A DNA stretch of 64,000 nucleotides from Aplectana chamaeleonis. Its lineage: Eukaryota > Nematoda > Chromadorea > Rhabditida > Cosmocercidae. The translations under genes and the position numbers were made by a program. This document shows positions 33,026-45,300 of this stretch, one piece after another (position 1 is the stretch's first letter; each line of letters opens with the position of its first letter). The notes below the pieces were generated by a model, which was not told the origin of the DNA, did no database searches, and saw only the letters and a program-made list of their open reading frames with translations. The stretch is from assembly GCA_029168955.1 (NCBI GenBank), contig JAPDOI010001525.1:104791-168790 (forward strand), given 5' to 3'.

Positions 33026-33905
33026 TGAAAATGCCAAGGTTTCAAGAAAGCCGTTCATGGAGATTATTGACAGAAGTACTTTAAACAGGTTTTAAGAAAC
33101 TACGAAAGCTGTAACAAACCGTATAGAAATTTTCCGGAGTTATTTTGCGTGCTGATAACAATGGTGTTGAAAAATTCCACTTTTCTGTAAAACATGACAC
33201 CAAGATTATCATGGCTTGATAAGTTTATTCTTTTCACGACGTTCTAATGTGGCGGTTGTGCACAGTGCATCTAATGTTTTGCTCAAGGTAATGAATATTG
33301 ATCCAGCTCAGGCTGTGAAACCGACCGGTCTATGCTTACTTTTTGACTGGCAGTGGGAGATCCTTGCTGTCTCTTCTCTCGCTCCTCACAATCACGCAAA
33401 GGAACAAACTGGATTTGTCTCCGAAGCAGAGAATATAGTGGTCGTATTCTTTTTCAGTAACCTAAGACTGACGGATCTCGGGTGGTTTCACTCGCAGTGC
33501 AACGCTCGTTCGTCTCATCTGATCGTGGCCACTATGGCTGCCAGAGCTACCTATGTAAGGGCTGTTTTTTCAATTATTTTCTTCCTCGTTTGAAGTTTCC
33601 CTCTCATTATTCACTTTGGGTTTCGCCTCCTCTCTTCTTCTACTTATAACGGCAATTAGACGATTTCTGCTTTCGATTTCCAGCTTTCTCTAACTATTTC
33701 TTTACCGGTTTTATGCGTTTTATGTTTTTGGCTTTTTTCACTATAATGATTTTCAGAGCAACTGCTACTCTATATTCTTGTACTGTCCCACAAGTTCTAC
33801 AAATGCACGGGAAGTAGTTTTGTCTGCCGAGCGGACTGAATGTTTTTACAAATTCTCAACAATGTTCAGGCGGCGGAAAACAGCTGACTGCGACTGTATT
33901 TAATC
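33026..33905. other. Unassigned; contains a half copy of MITE J
   Basis: The segment 33395-33440 matches the right end of family J. An open frame 33216-33593 lacks recognised motifs. No gene is supported. Confidence 0.45.
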
Positions 33906-33940
33906 ATTATGCTCATTTATTATTCCTATCTTCCTGGTTC

Positions 33941-34116
33941 TACAGTCAGCAGGGATCGCACTGATACTTTGCGTTCCTTATTGTGCGCTATCGCAAACAA
34001 GGTGCACGTACAATACCGCCCGCGACTTTGGGAAATGTTACAAAATATGCGCACCGAGTTAGCGCCTGCTGGCAATAAGGAACGCAAAATATCAGAGCGG
34101 TCCGTCCCGTCTGTAT
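33941..34116. repeat. Fold-back element family G, copy 3
   Basis: TACAGTCAGCAGGGATCGCA and CTGATACTTTGCGTTCCTTA mirror AATAAGGAACGCAAAATATC and GGTCCGTCCCGTCTGTA. TA lies at both outer edges. Confidence 0.75.
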
Positions 34117-34122
34117 GTATGA

Positions 34123-34260
34123 TCCATCACTGCTCGAGAGATCGCCGCGTCGAACACAAGTGGCACGCACGCAAGCGAGGAGGTAATGATCCCATCACTA
34201 CCTACTCGCTTGCGTGCGTGCCACATGTGTTCGACGCGGCGCTCTCTCGACCAGTGATCG
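34123..34260. repeat. Hairpin with about 65-bp arms
   Basis: GATCGCCGCGTCGAACACAA and GTGGCACGCACGCAAGCGAG mirror CTCGCTTGCGTGCGTGCCAC and ATGTGTTCGACGCGGCGCTC with few mismatches around a 12-bp loop. It directly follows a family G palindrome. Confidence 0.85.
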
Positions 34261-34539
34261 ACGATAAGTTCTATTATTTAGAAATTGCTCTGATGGTTAT
34301 TTGTAAGATGTTAGTACTCATCGATAAGTGTCAAACCCGTGTCAAAGGAAGGCGTCTATTCTAATAAAATTGCCACTTTCACTTCAAACATTGAGATAAA
34401 TTTGATTATCTCTCAAAACTAGTGTAGCGATAGTTCTCTTGTGGAATGACCTCTCGATCATTTTTTGTCTATTTATAATTAAGGTTTCGTTTGGAGTTCA
34501 AACATTTAACGGTTTCGTTACTACCAATGGCTAGTCCAC

Positions 34540-34990
34540 TAAAGGCATCGCTCGCGCTGGAAACCACTTTCAATTTTCCGGGCTCAGTTACATGAATGAG
34601 CCCGGTAGACCACACCGGTGAGCTTGAGCGCGTCAAAAACGTAGGGTTGTGAAGTTGGAAGGGGTTGAAGATGAGGATCCGCCACCAGTTCTCGCCATTC
34701 ATCTAGCACCTTTTCATAGAATGTTGATGCGACAGTCAAACAACCTGAAAAACAGTTACGGCACAAATTTCACATGCAAACAGACAGTAACGAGTTCTAA
34801 AAATCCAGAAAAAAATTTCAAAAACGATTTTGGCGCGAAATTTAAATTCAGTTTTGCAGTGTTTGGACTGACTTTCCTTTACAAATGAGAGTTTTAATGG
34901 GACCTTTCGGCATTTTCGTTCACTAGAGAGGCAGAGCTATACAAAAACATGGAAAAACTATATACGGTTTTCTGCGCGTACGATGCCTTT
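34540..34990. mobile_element. MITE family F, copy 2
   Basis: Ends AAAGGCATCGCTCGCGCT and TGCGCGTACGATGCCTTT. The left block GAGCCCGGTAGACCACACCG matches copy 1. Not interrupted. A further left-end match (AAAGGCATCGTACGCGCTGA) occurs alone at 56163. Confidence 0.75.
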
Positions 34991-35329
34991 GGCCCTAGTT
35001 ATACACCAGCGGAAAGAAAACGTCCCGCGATTACATTGTCGCCGCTTGCTGCGTAGATCAGGGACTCGTCTGCAATATTGCGTCTTTAACGTCTTCCACG
35101 CAATATTGCAGACTAAAAGTTTCCCCGCGTTTCAATTGTATCTTATCGATATTTCACGTCTCTATCACTTGTTTATTGCAGACAGTCACTAGAAATGTAT
35201 TGCTCTCGTCATAGCAGTGCTCATTATGTCGTTTTGTTGATCTATTAACAAACTTAAATCTGAAAATTGATTAGCTGATGGAAATTGGCAAATGTCCAAC
35301 AGGGTAGGTCCCGCCAGGACACAGTATAC

Positions 35330-35725
35330 AGTGCCGCGGCGTGTATAGCTGCTCGGTGCGGCCTTCCGGCGCGTTTTTCTGGGACAACTTTTCCTTTTGG
35401 CATGCCTCACACTCTGGAACTCGCTGAGTACCACTCTCGCATCAAGACAGGATCACCGCCCGGGTTACGAGAGTAGTATTGAAAAAAGGGGCGGAGTTCT
35501 CGCAGCATATCCGGCCCTGAGTGCCCCATATGCTACCGATATGGATTCGTGGCTAGCAGCAATGTATCAGCATATTTCGTCGAGTCCCATTTCCTCCTTT
35601 GCGGCATATGCTGCTTTGAGCGCAGCATATGCTGCTGCAATGAATTCTTGGATTTCAGATGCAAGACAGCATATGCTGCAAACCCTCGCAGCATATGCTG
35701 TCGCTTTGTTAATAATGAATTCTTA
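35330..35725. repeat. Family H repeat with AGCATATGCTG words
   Basis: Begins with the H end (GCCGCGGCGTGTATAGCTGC) and contains at least six near copies of the palindrome AGCATATGCTG between 35505 and 35705, spaced irregularly. Similar clusters occur at 37755-37815. The plus strand is open and Ala/Tyr-rich (AAYAALSAAYAAAMNSW) only because of this repeat. Confidence 0.65.
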
Positions 35726-35734
35726 GCATCCAGG

Positions 35735-35990
35735 GGCTGGACACATCAACGCTCTGGGTTGGGGTAGGGGCAGGGCAGCCGGCGTCTTCGAAGATCTCTG
35801 TAGATAACGAAGTCAATCGTGCCCCTGCAGTGTTGTTGGCTTCCCCAGCCGCCCCAGCTAGGATGTTGGGCGCCTGGGGAAACGAAAGACACTGCAGGGG
35901 CACGACTGATTTAAGGATCTACGAAGATCTACAAAGGCGCCGACTGCCCAGCCCCTGCCCGAACCCGGAGCGTTGATGCATCCGGCTCCT
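35735..35990. repeat. Fold-back element of about 250 bp
   Basis: CATCAACGCTCTGGGTTGGG and GGGCAGCCGGCGTCTTCGAA mirror GCCCCTGCCCGAACCCGGAG and CGTTGATGCATCC. An inner pair CGTGCCCCTGCAGTG / CACTGCAGGGGCACG is perfect. Confidence 0.8.
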
Positions 35991-36555
35991 GGCGCACGGC
36001 AGCAATTGTCACGGATGCTCTCTGCGAAATCTGTAGCCCTTAGGTTATCCTTACGTGTAATTGTCGCCGTGCTGCCGTACTGCGGTTATAACACAAAAAT
36101 GAACGCTCAAGAAAGCTTCTGTAAGGTTTATTAATTCATAACCAACATAAAAGTATTCCACTGTCACTTCATTCATTGGCTTGGATCTGCCTATGGAATA
36201 GCATCAACAGAAAAGAACAAATACATAGTAACAAAGAGATCGAAATAGATCCTATCCTCAGACGAAGCAGAGACGAACATATAAAGAAAAAAAATGAAGA
36301 ACTGCCATCGACAAAAAAAGCCGTCTTCTAAACACCCGTGCTCATGCGGCCAATTGTGCCCTCGCTTGAATTTGGGGTGGCCGAGTCTCATTTAATGGAA
36401 TTTCTAGAAAATTACGAGTGATAACGTTATCAAATATATGATAACGAAAGAAAATTTCATCTTCATGGATGAAACTTTTCATTTCTACGGGTAAATCTTG
36501 AGTGCCCCCCCCGAACTAGTTTTGCACCGAAATTTCCATCTCGAGATACTGAATC
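35991..36555. other. Unassigned region
   Basis: A weak inverted pair (GCACGGCAGCAATTGTCAC / TAATTGTCGCCGTGCTGCCG) spans 35996-36078. Otherwise no gene or repeat is supported. Confidence 0.4.
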
Positions 36556-36560
36556 CATTA

Positions 36561-37037
36561 AAGGCAGTGTTCACGATGATTTTCGTTCCCCAGTTTTCCA
36601 CTCAAAACAACGCCTTGGCAACCAAGTCCTACCAAAATCACGAAGAAACAGCGAGAAACGCACTAAAACGTCTTATTTCAGTAATCTTTATGATCTGGAC
36701 GAGCTGTCCGGTTGGATGAACATGTTCGCGGTGGTTGTCGCCGGAAAAAATGGGCTAATCAAAAATAGAAAAATATTATAGGCAAAACAGTATTAGTTAG
36801 GGTCCAAAGGAGAGAACGGAGCGACAGAAAACAGAAAATCGCAGAGGCGGATCCACAAAAGATTTCATTGTGACAACGAACAGTTCCAGTGAGAGTAAAA
36901 AGGTGGGGTGAGGGTAAAGTATTTGATGCCCTTCTCGAGCGTTTTTCTCGATTTCTTCGTTATTTCAGTTCTACCCGGTGGCCAAACAATCGATTTAGCG
37001 AATAATATCAAAATCGCAGATAATCGTGAACACTGCC
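36561..37037. mobile_element. MITE family A, copy 3
   Basis: Ends AAGGCAGTGTTCACGATGAT and TAATCGTGAACACTGCCT. Collinear with copy 1 at 7391-7880 over its whole length with small indels. It abuts a family E element at its right end with one shared TTTAAA. Confidence 0.85.
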
Positions 37038-37040
37038 TTT

Positions 37041-37530
37041 AAAGGCACAGTACACCCAGATAACTGTTTTTCAGCTTTCATGCTTGTATTGGAGACGGTC
37101 ACACGTTGATCACAGTGGTATCTTCGAAATCGTTCAAGACCCCATACAAAAGGAGTTATGGCTCCTCAGAAAAGCCTGTTATTTGAGGGCGAGAAATTGG
37201 TGGACGAGTTGTCATAGGCCTGTATTTGCTTTCATTCACAATCGTTGCATGAGAGAGAGCCAGGATTATGAGAAGGACCGGTAATGGACTCATGAACGTG
37301 GACTCGGTTGAAACTTATCCATCCATCCAGCCGATATCGAGGTCTAAAATCAGGAAGGGGCCGAGCCTGTGGTCGTGAGTGAAGAGGGTCGGGCCTGTGG
37401 TGGTCGCTTATATCTCGCTTGTTTTGAGGAATTGAGATCTCGCACTTGGCAAGTGTTATACGGAAGGGGTCTACTACACAAACAAATGAAAATCACAAAA
37501 TTCATATCTGAAGGTGTTCTGTGCCTTTAA
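37041..37530. mobile_element. MITE family E, copy 2
   Basis: Ends AAAGGCACAGTACACCC and TCTGAAGGTGTTCTGTGCCTT. Interior words are shared with E1 (GTCGTGAGTGAAG, TATATCTCGCTTG, GAATTGAGATCTCGCACTTG). A lone left end recurs at 39861 (AAGGCACAGAACACCCAG). Confidence 0.75.
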
Positions 37531-37739
37531 GGGGAGGTTCACTGGGCATTGGACCAAAAAGAAGTATGAATTTTCCAATTAAAATATTAAACTTACCTTC
37601 ACGTGGAGTCCTTGCCGAAGACGAAGGACGGAATCTATAATGGGCTTGGGTCGGGACGCGCAGTCCCATTCTTGCACCTAATTTGAATTCAAACGCTGTC
37701 TGAACCTCGCCGCCGCTTTCATGCGTGCGTTCACGCTTC

Positions 37740-38025
37740 AGGAACTTCGCAGGATATGCTGCTGTGTGCGCAGGATATGCTGGCACTTACAGCACCTACG
37801 CAGCATATGCTGCTTGGTATAGTGTATGCGCTATATATCGTCGACCAATCATGACTGAGTGAACGTACCCGCAGTATGTGCTGCCATGACCCTGCAATTC
37901 GGAAAAGAGGCGGAACCTACGAGAGTGGTTTTCAACGAGTTCCAGAGCAGTTGGAACGCAAAAAAGTGGTAGTTGTCTCGCTAATTCCGCAGCGTTCCGC
38001 CGGTGTATAACTACGGCCTCTAAGG
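37740..38025. repeat. Family H repeat, inverted copy
   Basis: Contains AGGATATGCTG and AGCATATGCTG words, then the H end CGCCGGTGTATAACTACGG at about 38000. Minus-strand similarity to 35335-35480 covers GTTCCAACTGCTCTGGAACT and neighbouring blocks. Confidence 0.6.
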
Positions 38026-38272
38026 AGTGAAGAAATTCAACGAAGTTCAAGAACCTGACTTCTTCACAAGAATCTCAAAGGCGAAAAATAACTACTTTAA
38101 AGGTCAATTTACTCATATGGAGTTCATGCCTAATTTTTACAACAAAATGGGTATCGAACGAAGGAGAAAAAAACAAATCGGACGGAGTTAATAATCCCCT
38201 TCGAAACTGGTTCGACTCCGTAGTACCAAAATCTTACAGATAACGATGAAAGTATTTTTTAGATAAGAGAAT

Positions 38273-38473
38273 TTACATGTAATCAGAAAGATAGAAATAG
38301 TGAATCAGCATAAAGACCAAAAACAGTTGCAGCCAGTCATATTCCGCTAGCCAAATAGTACTAGCAGTCAGAGGAGCAGATAATCTGATAGATTGCAGTG
38401 AAAAAGTTAAAATCATAGTAGACATAAAAACGGTGAGGAAATATTTAGGAAGTGTTGGAAAATGGGAACACAC
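38273..38473 (-). CDS. Candidate membrane-protein fragment
   Basis: A minus-strand frame of 66 codons with two hydrophobic stretches (KYFLTVFMSTMILTFSL; WLQLFLVFMLIHYFYL). No splice signals or homology were recognised. AT-rich DNA often gives such frames by chance. Confidence 0.15.
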   Translation of the reverse strand: MCSHFPTLPKYFLTVFMSTMILTFSLQSIRLSAPLTASTIWLAEYDWLQLFLVFMLIHYFYLSDYM

Positions 38474-38844
38474 CCAATTAAAGGTCAGGTGGGGTCGAAG
38501 ATAAATTTCTCACAGAAGTCAAAATTTTGCTCACTACGAGGTCTATTATAAACGCCTGCGTAGATGCAAAACGATTCCCAATTCCCGCGAAAGTTGGACC
38601 CTTGGTGAAATTCTCACGTGAAAGCGAAACTTTTTTTGACTCCCCCCATTATGTGTAATCGAGCCCTAGAGCCTCATAGTTAGTTACAAAAATGGGTAAA
38701 CTTTAGACTATGTAACCAACGCTGCGGTATCCGGCCAGTGCTGACTATGAGCAGGGCTGTGCGGAACTGTTCCGTTCCCGTTTTCGCTTCCGTGTTTTTG
38801 CGTTTCTTGCGTGACAAAGTAGCGAATCTGTGTTGGAGCGTTGG

Positions 38845-39035
38845 CAAACAGCGTCGTTAAGCTCCGTACATAGCAGACGTCATAGCGTCGAGTGACCGTA
38901 GTATGACGCTGGGGGTTTGCATCTTCAGCATTTGTTATTGATCTGACTCCCCAGCGACCACTGCAGCCGGACGGCTTGATGCTTTGCCGCTGGTCGTCTG
39001 CTATGGACGGAGCCTAACGTCGCATTCAGACATCT
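38845..39035. repeat. Imperfect inverted repeat
   Basis: GTCGTTAAGCTCCGTACATA and GCAGACGTCATAGCG mirror CGCTGGTCGTCTGC and TATGGACGGAGCCTAACG. It lies just outside the 3' end of the receptor gene. Confidence 0.6.
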
Positions 39036-39255
39036 CCGAAACAGAACCTGAATAATTGTGCGTTTTCTTACACTGTCTTTCAGGCAACGTTTATTCCAAA
39101 TACAGAGGAGACAATCTAAGCCGCATAATAACAAATTCTCAATGGTGAACAAAGAAGTCTTACAAAAATGTTCTTATTTCTTTCCGCATCCTACTCAAAA
39201 AGAGATCTACTTCGCTATTGTGATACTGCCATCGGGCTTCGTCAATGTATGTAGG

Positions 39256-39382
39256 TCATGTGTGATAGGTGAAAGTCAACTGCTTTACAGAAGTTCTAAC
39301 AACCGATGGTTTAGGCTTCTCTATTTTTCGTCTGATGATTCCAATACACAGATAGTCATCGAATACTTGTCTGTACTCTGAG
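39256..39382 (-). CDS. Receptor exon: cytoplasmic tail
   Basis: Acceptor TTTCATTTCAG, 127 bp, stop TGA at 39256-39258. With the incoming AG it reads SEYRQVFDDYLCIG. SEYR straight after TM7 is the usual SRSX tail start. Confidence 0.8.
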
Positions 39383-42300
39383 CTGAAATGAAAATGCTAT
39401 TTGCTTGGTGATGGAAGAGCATGCAGGTAGTTGCTGCTTCACAGTAGATACCATGTTGTTCCTATTTCTAGGCTCTTTCCAGTTTTTTAGGAGCAAACTT
39501 CTCATAATCGCTAGCGAGAAAAATGATTGCTATGGCTGCATGAAATGTCGGATCGTCGTATTCTAAGCCCGACTGGTAAGATGCGGCTCGTTACAGCAGC
39601 GATTTTTTTCTTCTGGCTTTGCGCTCCAAAATGATGCGCTGGACACGCCCCACTGTTAAAAAAATGCCGAAGTGTTTGGTGGGAGGACTACACAGATAAA
39701 GCGCTTCGAGTACCTGCACAATAAAGCAATAAGTCTTGCGCATTCGTAGAGTTGCGAACCAAAGTGCTGCTTGCCTTGCACCACTGCTTCTAAAGTTGCA
39801 CACACGACTACCCGCTAGCAAACTTTGAAATGCAGAGCACTGCTCAACTGCCTCAGACTTAGAAGGCACAGAACACCCAGAAATCTCTCTAAAGATGCCA
39901 TGTTTATCTTGGGGAGAATCGCAGTCTGATTACACTTCTGGTTCATAAGCTGATCGTTTCCAATAAACCAAAAAATTCAAAACAAATACACCAACCTCAC
40001 AAAATAATAAACGAAGAAATTTAGCGCACAGGATGTGTTAACGAAAAGTCCTGCCACCAAAACGACGTATAACACTTGAATGTGTAAGAGGTTGCCAATA
40101 AGATTGGCAACCACGGTGCTGAACCAGCCAAACACTACTGTCATGCTGATCACAATAACAGATCGAATGATGCCTCTTTCTTTGTCACAACCTGGAACTC
40201 AATCACACGTTATGAAGACTCAATGATCACTGAGAACGAGTTCAGGACTTGAGGTCCACTTTGCCTCATTAATACGCCTTTCAAAGCAGACCATTCTTAT
40301 CCAGCAAATATTTTCTATGCTTTCGAGAACCTTTAACAGGTATCAGTTGTGTATACGAGGGTTTGAGGTTCGACATGAATTGATGAACAACCCTTAGCTG
40401 TTTACCTCTGAAGCGCAAACACTCATTATTTGGGAATTTCTGAATCTGTGAAAGAAACAGAAAAAAAGAAGTGAGCCTCACCGAGGAAGCTTGAAGCTGC
40501 ACTAGCTCACAGGAATCAGGAGCTCCATTTTCCTTCCCTTCTGAGCAGAATCTCACATTCCAATATAAAAGAGAAACTATAACCCACTCATTCGAACTTT
40601 TCTGACGAGATACATGAGAACAGCATAACAGATCACTATCAAAATATTGATGGCAACACAAGTGACTTCAAAACTCGCGTAGAGCGATTCACGCATCGGT
40701 GCCATTATAAAACACACAACCCTTCTGTAAAAGCGAAAGTTTATAGAGTATCCTGACTACTTGAGGGCAGCATTTTCGAAAATCATTCTAGGTAAGTTTT
40801 GGCAGACGAACGCTAGGTGAAGGTGACCTTATGCTTGCGATATCTAAAGAACTACAGACAACGAGCCTGGAGTGGCAGAAGAACGGCCCCACACGTACTG
40901 CGGTTCCCAGAACGCCTCATGTCACCAGGCAGCATCCTTCACATCAACAAATGAAAACCCTATGCTGTCATAACAATCTACAATCCATCAATTTGAGTAC
41001 TGCTGTATTTCTTTTTTGATGGTTCGAGACTCTTCTTCTTCCACTTTTTATTTTGGCTAGCTTTCGCCAATAATGGCTTCTTCAGACCTTCAAAAATGCA
41101 ATAACATGCACGCATATTACAGAGATATGATACCGTTACATGAGCAATACATACCAGATCCAAGAACGGTTGTCAGCGAGGATGTTGCGAGCGCTGAATG
41201 TCGTAAACGTAGGTCAATGGATACGACGGATATGGTCATGCAGGACTTACCCCGACGAGTCACATTCAAGGATGAGAATTACTAAGGCAATTCTCAAGGG
41301 AAGGGAGGGGCGAGGAGGATAGGCCCGGTATCACGTTTGACCTACGTTTACGACATTCAGCGCTCGCAACATCCTCGCTGACAACCGTTCTTGGATCTGG
41401 TATGTATTGCTCATGTAACGGTATCATATCTCTGTAATATGCGTGCATGTTATTGCATTTTTGAAGGTCTGAAGAAGCCATTATTGGCGAAAGCTAGCCA
41501 AAATAAAAAGTGGAAGAAGAAGAGTCTCGAACCATCAAAAAAGAAATACATATCTGATGAGGCTCAGAGATAGCTCTATATTACTGCTGTATTGTTTGAT
41601 TGCAGTGATAGGGACCATTGCTTCATGGCGGTCGTTAATCCTTGCTCAAGAGTATACTGAAGAAAGATGACCCTATTCTAGCCCAAAGACACGGGTTTCC
41701 TGTTTTTTTTTAAGCATAGGGCGCCAGACCTTGCATGCACCGTGAAGAAATCCTAAGTGAAATCTATATTTTACACTGCCTTCAAGACTCCCAGAGGCAC
41801 ATTCACGGCCATGAACGCAAACTAATGAGCTAATGCACCCAAAAATTATCTTACACAAGAAATGACATTCAGTTTTTTCTTTCTGACCTATTTATGTAAA
41901 TACTTAATCAGGAGCAATACGATTGAGTCTTCAAATTTTGCATACCAGTTGGCCCCCGGAAATCCAGAAGCGTGATAGGCTTATTAAAAAGATGGAGAAA
42001 TGCACGGTTTCAATACTTTTGGCTATGTCGCGAAATGAAAAGGACCCATTGGGTAGCGTGATGGAGCTGGGTGATGGGCGGAGTAAGCTGGGTACGTGAA
42101 CTAAACCTGGGTTATAGTGGTGGTTTGCGGTTCGCCCCTCTTGACCCGCTTATTCCTAGGGAGTGGCGTGATCTGCATCAAGTAAATCTGGTTCCTGGCC
42201 CTCTCAGATATTTGTGGGGAAGTTCCCGAGGACAATAGACCTGATTTGGTCGTTATCACTCGGTCGAGGGGAGAGGAGCGAGACGTCCCCCCGGAGGGGG

Positions 42301-45300
42301 ACGTCTCGCCCCTCTCCCCTCGAATTATACACAACGATGAGGCGTTCGAAACAGTCAACTCGGGGGGAGAACAAGGGAAGTTCGCTTCACGGTTGTTCCC
42401 ATGGCCTCCCCCCGAACATGATGAACGCGAAAACAAAGCCGCAGCGTATACGGTGATGCAGACGGGCTAGTCGCGAGGTGGTCTCGCACTTCGCAAGTTG
42501 AGGGGGTAGATCTGCCACTCAAGGACTACGTAAGGCATCTCTGCCTGGTTTTCAGAGGAGCTAATAAGCTTCTCTATAGCCTTTAGTCATAGGTGAATAT
42601 TTTTCGACCAATCGCAGCTTTTCAGAAACAGAAGACTGTCGAAAACAGCGAGTTCTAGTAAGCTGATTTTTGATCAATCATCGAACAATGGGAAGATCTG
42701 CAGTCGGGAGAACAAGAGAACTCCTGTTGTGGGAACTTCCCTCATTACTCTGCTGTCGAGACGTCCCCTTCGCCTCCCCCGATTCGGGGGAAGTTCCCCA
42801 GTTGTTTCGAGGGAAGTTCTGCTGTCGTTCTCGGGAACTTCCCCACGAATATCTGAGCTGGCATGGGAATTCTCTAGCCCCGGCACACTTTTCACGCTTC
42901 GCGCATCCATCACAAAGCGGTCATAACAGCAGGGTACGTGACATCAACAGACACGGATCAGAGCGTTTTGGGCTAATCACTTACTTGACTTACTTTGACT
43001 TAATCGGTTGGCTTTCGCCTGACGCGGTCATTCCGCATCTTCACCGAGGTGTGTTGTCCTAGTAGTCAGCCGTGTCCATTTTTCAAGGTCTTCAGCCACA
43101 ATTTGAACACATTCCATCCAGCTGTCACTATTCCATTTCCTGCGAAACGAAACATCGCGCCTGAACTGTCTTTCGATGCCGAGTGACTTCAAATCCTCTT
43201 TAACCAGATCCGTCCAGAACTTCCGCCTACGCCCAGATGGCCGTTTCCAGACAGGATTTGGAAGCATTCTTAAAGCGTGTTGTACGAGACGATCCGGCGT
43301 TCTTCTTAGTAGATGCCCGAGCAGTCGAAGTCGACTTTCCTTTGCTGCTTGAGATGGCGTTAGGAGATGCTGGCACCTCCCTCGTGTCAAGCGGTACTGC
43401 GTCGGTGTCCTTGTAAAGATCTTCGTTATGGCATACACGCGGCCAGAAATATCCAAGCAAACGCCTAAAAAGCTTTTCTCCGTGCAATCCAACCTTTCCA
43501 TCTGCGTCTTCGGTGCTGCCCACGTCTCCGATCCGTACATCATGATAGGGCGAATAGCGGATAGGTAGACGCGCAACTTGACTTCCTTTGCGATGGTGGT
43601 AGACCACAAACACTTGGTTAGAGAATTAAATGCAGACGTAGCTTTCGCACATCGTTGTCGAATATCCGCTGCATAACTACCATCGTTCTTCAGCAAACAG
43701 CCCAAATAACAGAAATCATCCACCAATTCGATACGTAGTCCGTCCACACAAACTCCCGTTGAAGGCCTCTGAGAGAATCACATCTGCTTGCATTTGTCGG
43801 GACGAAGACGAAGTCCATAGGCTGCGGCATACTTCGAAACGAGGTTCACAATCCTTTGCAGTTCTGCGATGTTTTCAGCTAATAACAAAATGTCGTCGGC
43901 GTACTCCAGGTCGACAAGGGAGCGTCCTGATGGTGTTAGGATCACATCCGCAGGAAACTGTTCTGCAACTCTACGCATGATGTCATCAACGGCGAAGTTG
44001 AAAAGAAAAGGTCCTGCAACGGCTCCTTGCCTTACTCCTGTTTTCACCTCGAAAGCTGACGTAAATCCGACAGGTGTACGAACTGCTGCTGTTGTTCCTT
44101 TGTTCATGTCCTCGATTAACCGAACATACTTTTCCGGGACTCCATCTGCTCGCAGAGCATTGAGCAATCGATCACGATGAGAAGAGTCGAACGCGGCTAC
44201 AAAGTCCAAAAAGCAAGCTGTAATAGCTTTGAATACCGCTGCCACGATTCAATTACTCTTCTCACGACGAACACTTGGTCGATGGTCGATCTCACAGGTC
44301 GAAAACCGGCTTGCTCATCTCTGGTCGTTCTTTCACGAAGTTTGAAAAGTCGCTCGAGAATGATACGTTCTAAAACCTTGTACATGACACGAAGTAGAGA
44401 GATTCCTCTGTAGTTCTTAGGATCCGTGACGGATAGCTTCTTGTGAAGAGGTACGATGATCGCATGTCTCCACGAATCGGGTATCCTTTCGCTCATCCAT
44501 ATAGCACGGATGGTGTTGGTCATTTCACGAATCCCAGACGGAGGAAGAGCTTTCAGCAGTGATCAGTCGGCGGTTCCTCACTGACATCGTAATGTGCTCT
44601 CTGAACATGCGGGAGCTCAGGTACTGATGGCGCTGGACGATTCATTAATGAACTGAAGTAATCCCTCTATATTGGCAGCATCGCATCACCAACTGCAACT
44701 CCACCGGTAGTGTTCAAGACAGGAGAACATCTCTTCGTCTTCCCGCTATACTGTCGCAGCAACGTGTAGGCTTTCCTCGGATTCTTCTCCTCGCAAGCCT
44801 TCTCGAACTCCTTAGCTCTACACGTCCACTCTCGCTCGCGGTCACTTTGAAGCTGCCGACGCAACTTCCTCCTCAGACGCTTCTCCTCCACGAAGTTTCA
44901 TGTAGTTCGGGGAGTACATACTCTATTGTAGGTAGATGTTGTTTCTTCCGAGACGTAAGCGAACTTCTTCTTAGGCTGTACAACCGGGAGTGCCTCTTTT
45001 GAAGCGTCCTGGATGCACTTGACAAAAGAATCCGCGTCGCGAAGTTTCTTCTTAGTCCGTACTCCGATGTGAATAGAAACGCGTTGTCGAAAATTTCTTC
45101 TGCACTCTTGATCCCTGAGACTTGTCGTATCAATCCTCTGGAGAGGCTGAGCCCCTCGCTTCCTCTTATGAATCCTCGCAGTGAAGTTCAACAGAACAGG
45201 ACGGTGATCCAAATCGAATGCGACATCTCACACAGCTCTAGATCTTCGAATGTCCGATACTGGAATATTTCTCGTCAGGACATAGTCAAGCTGTAGTTTC

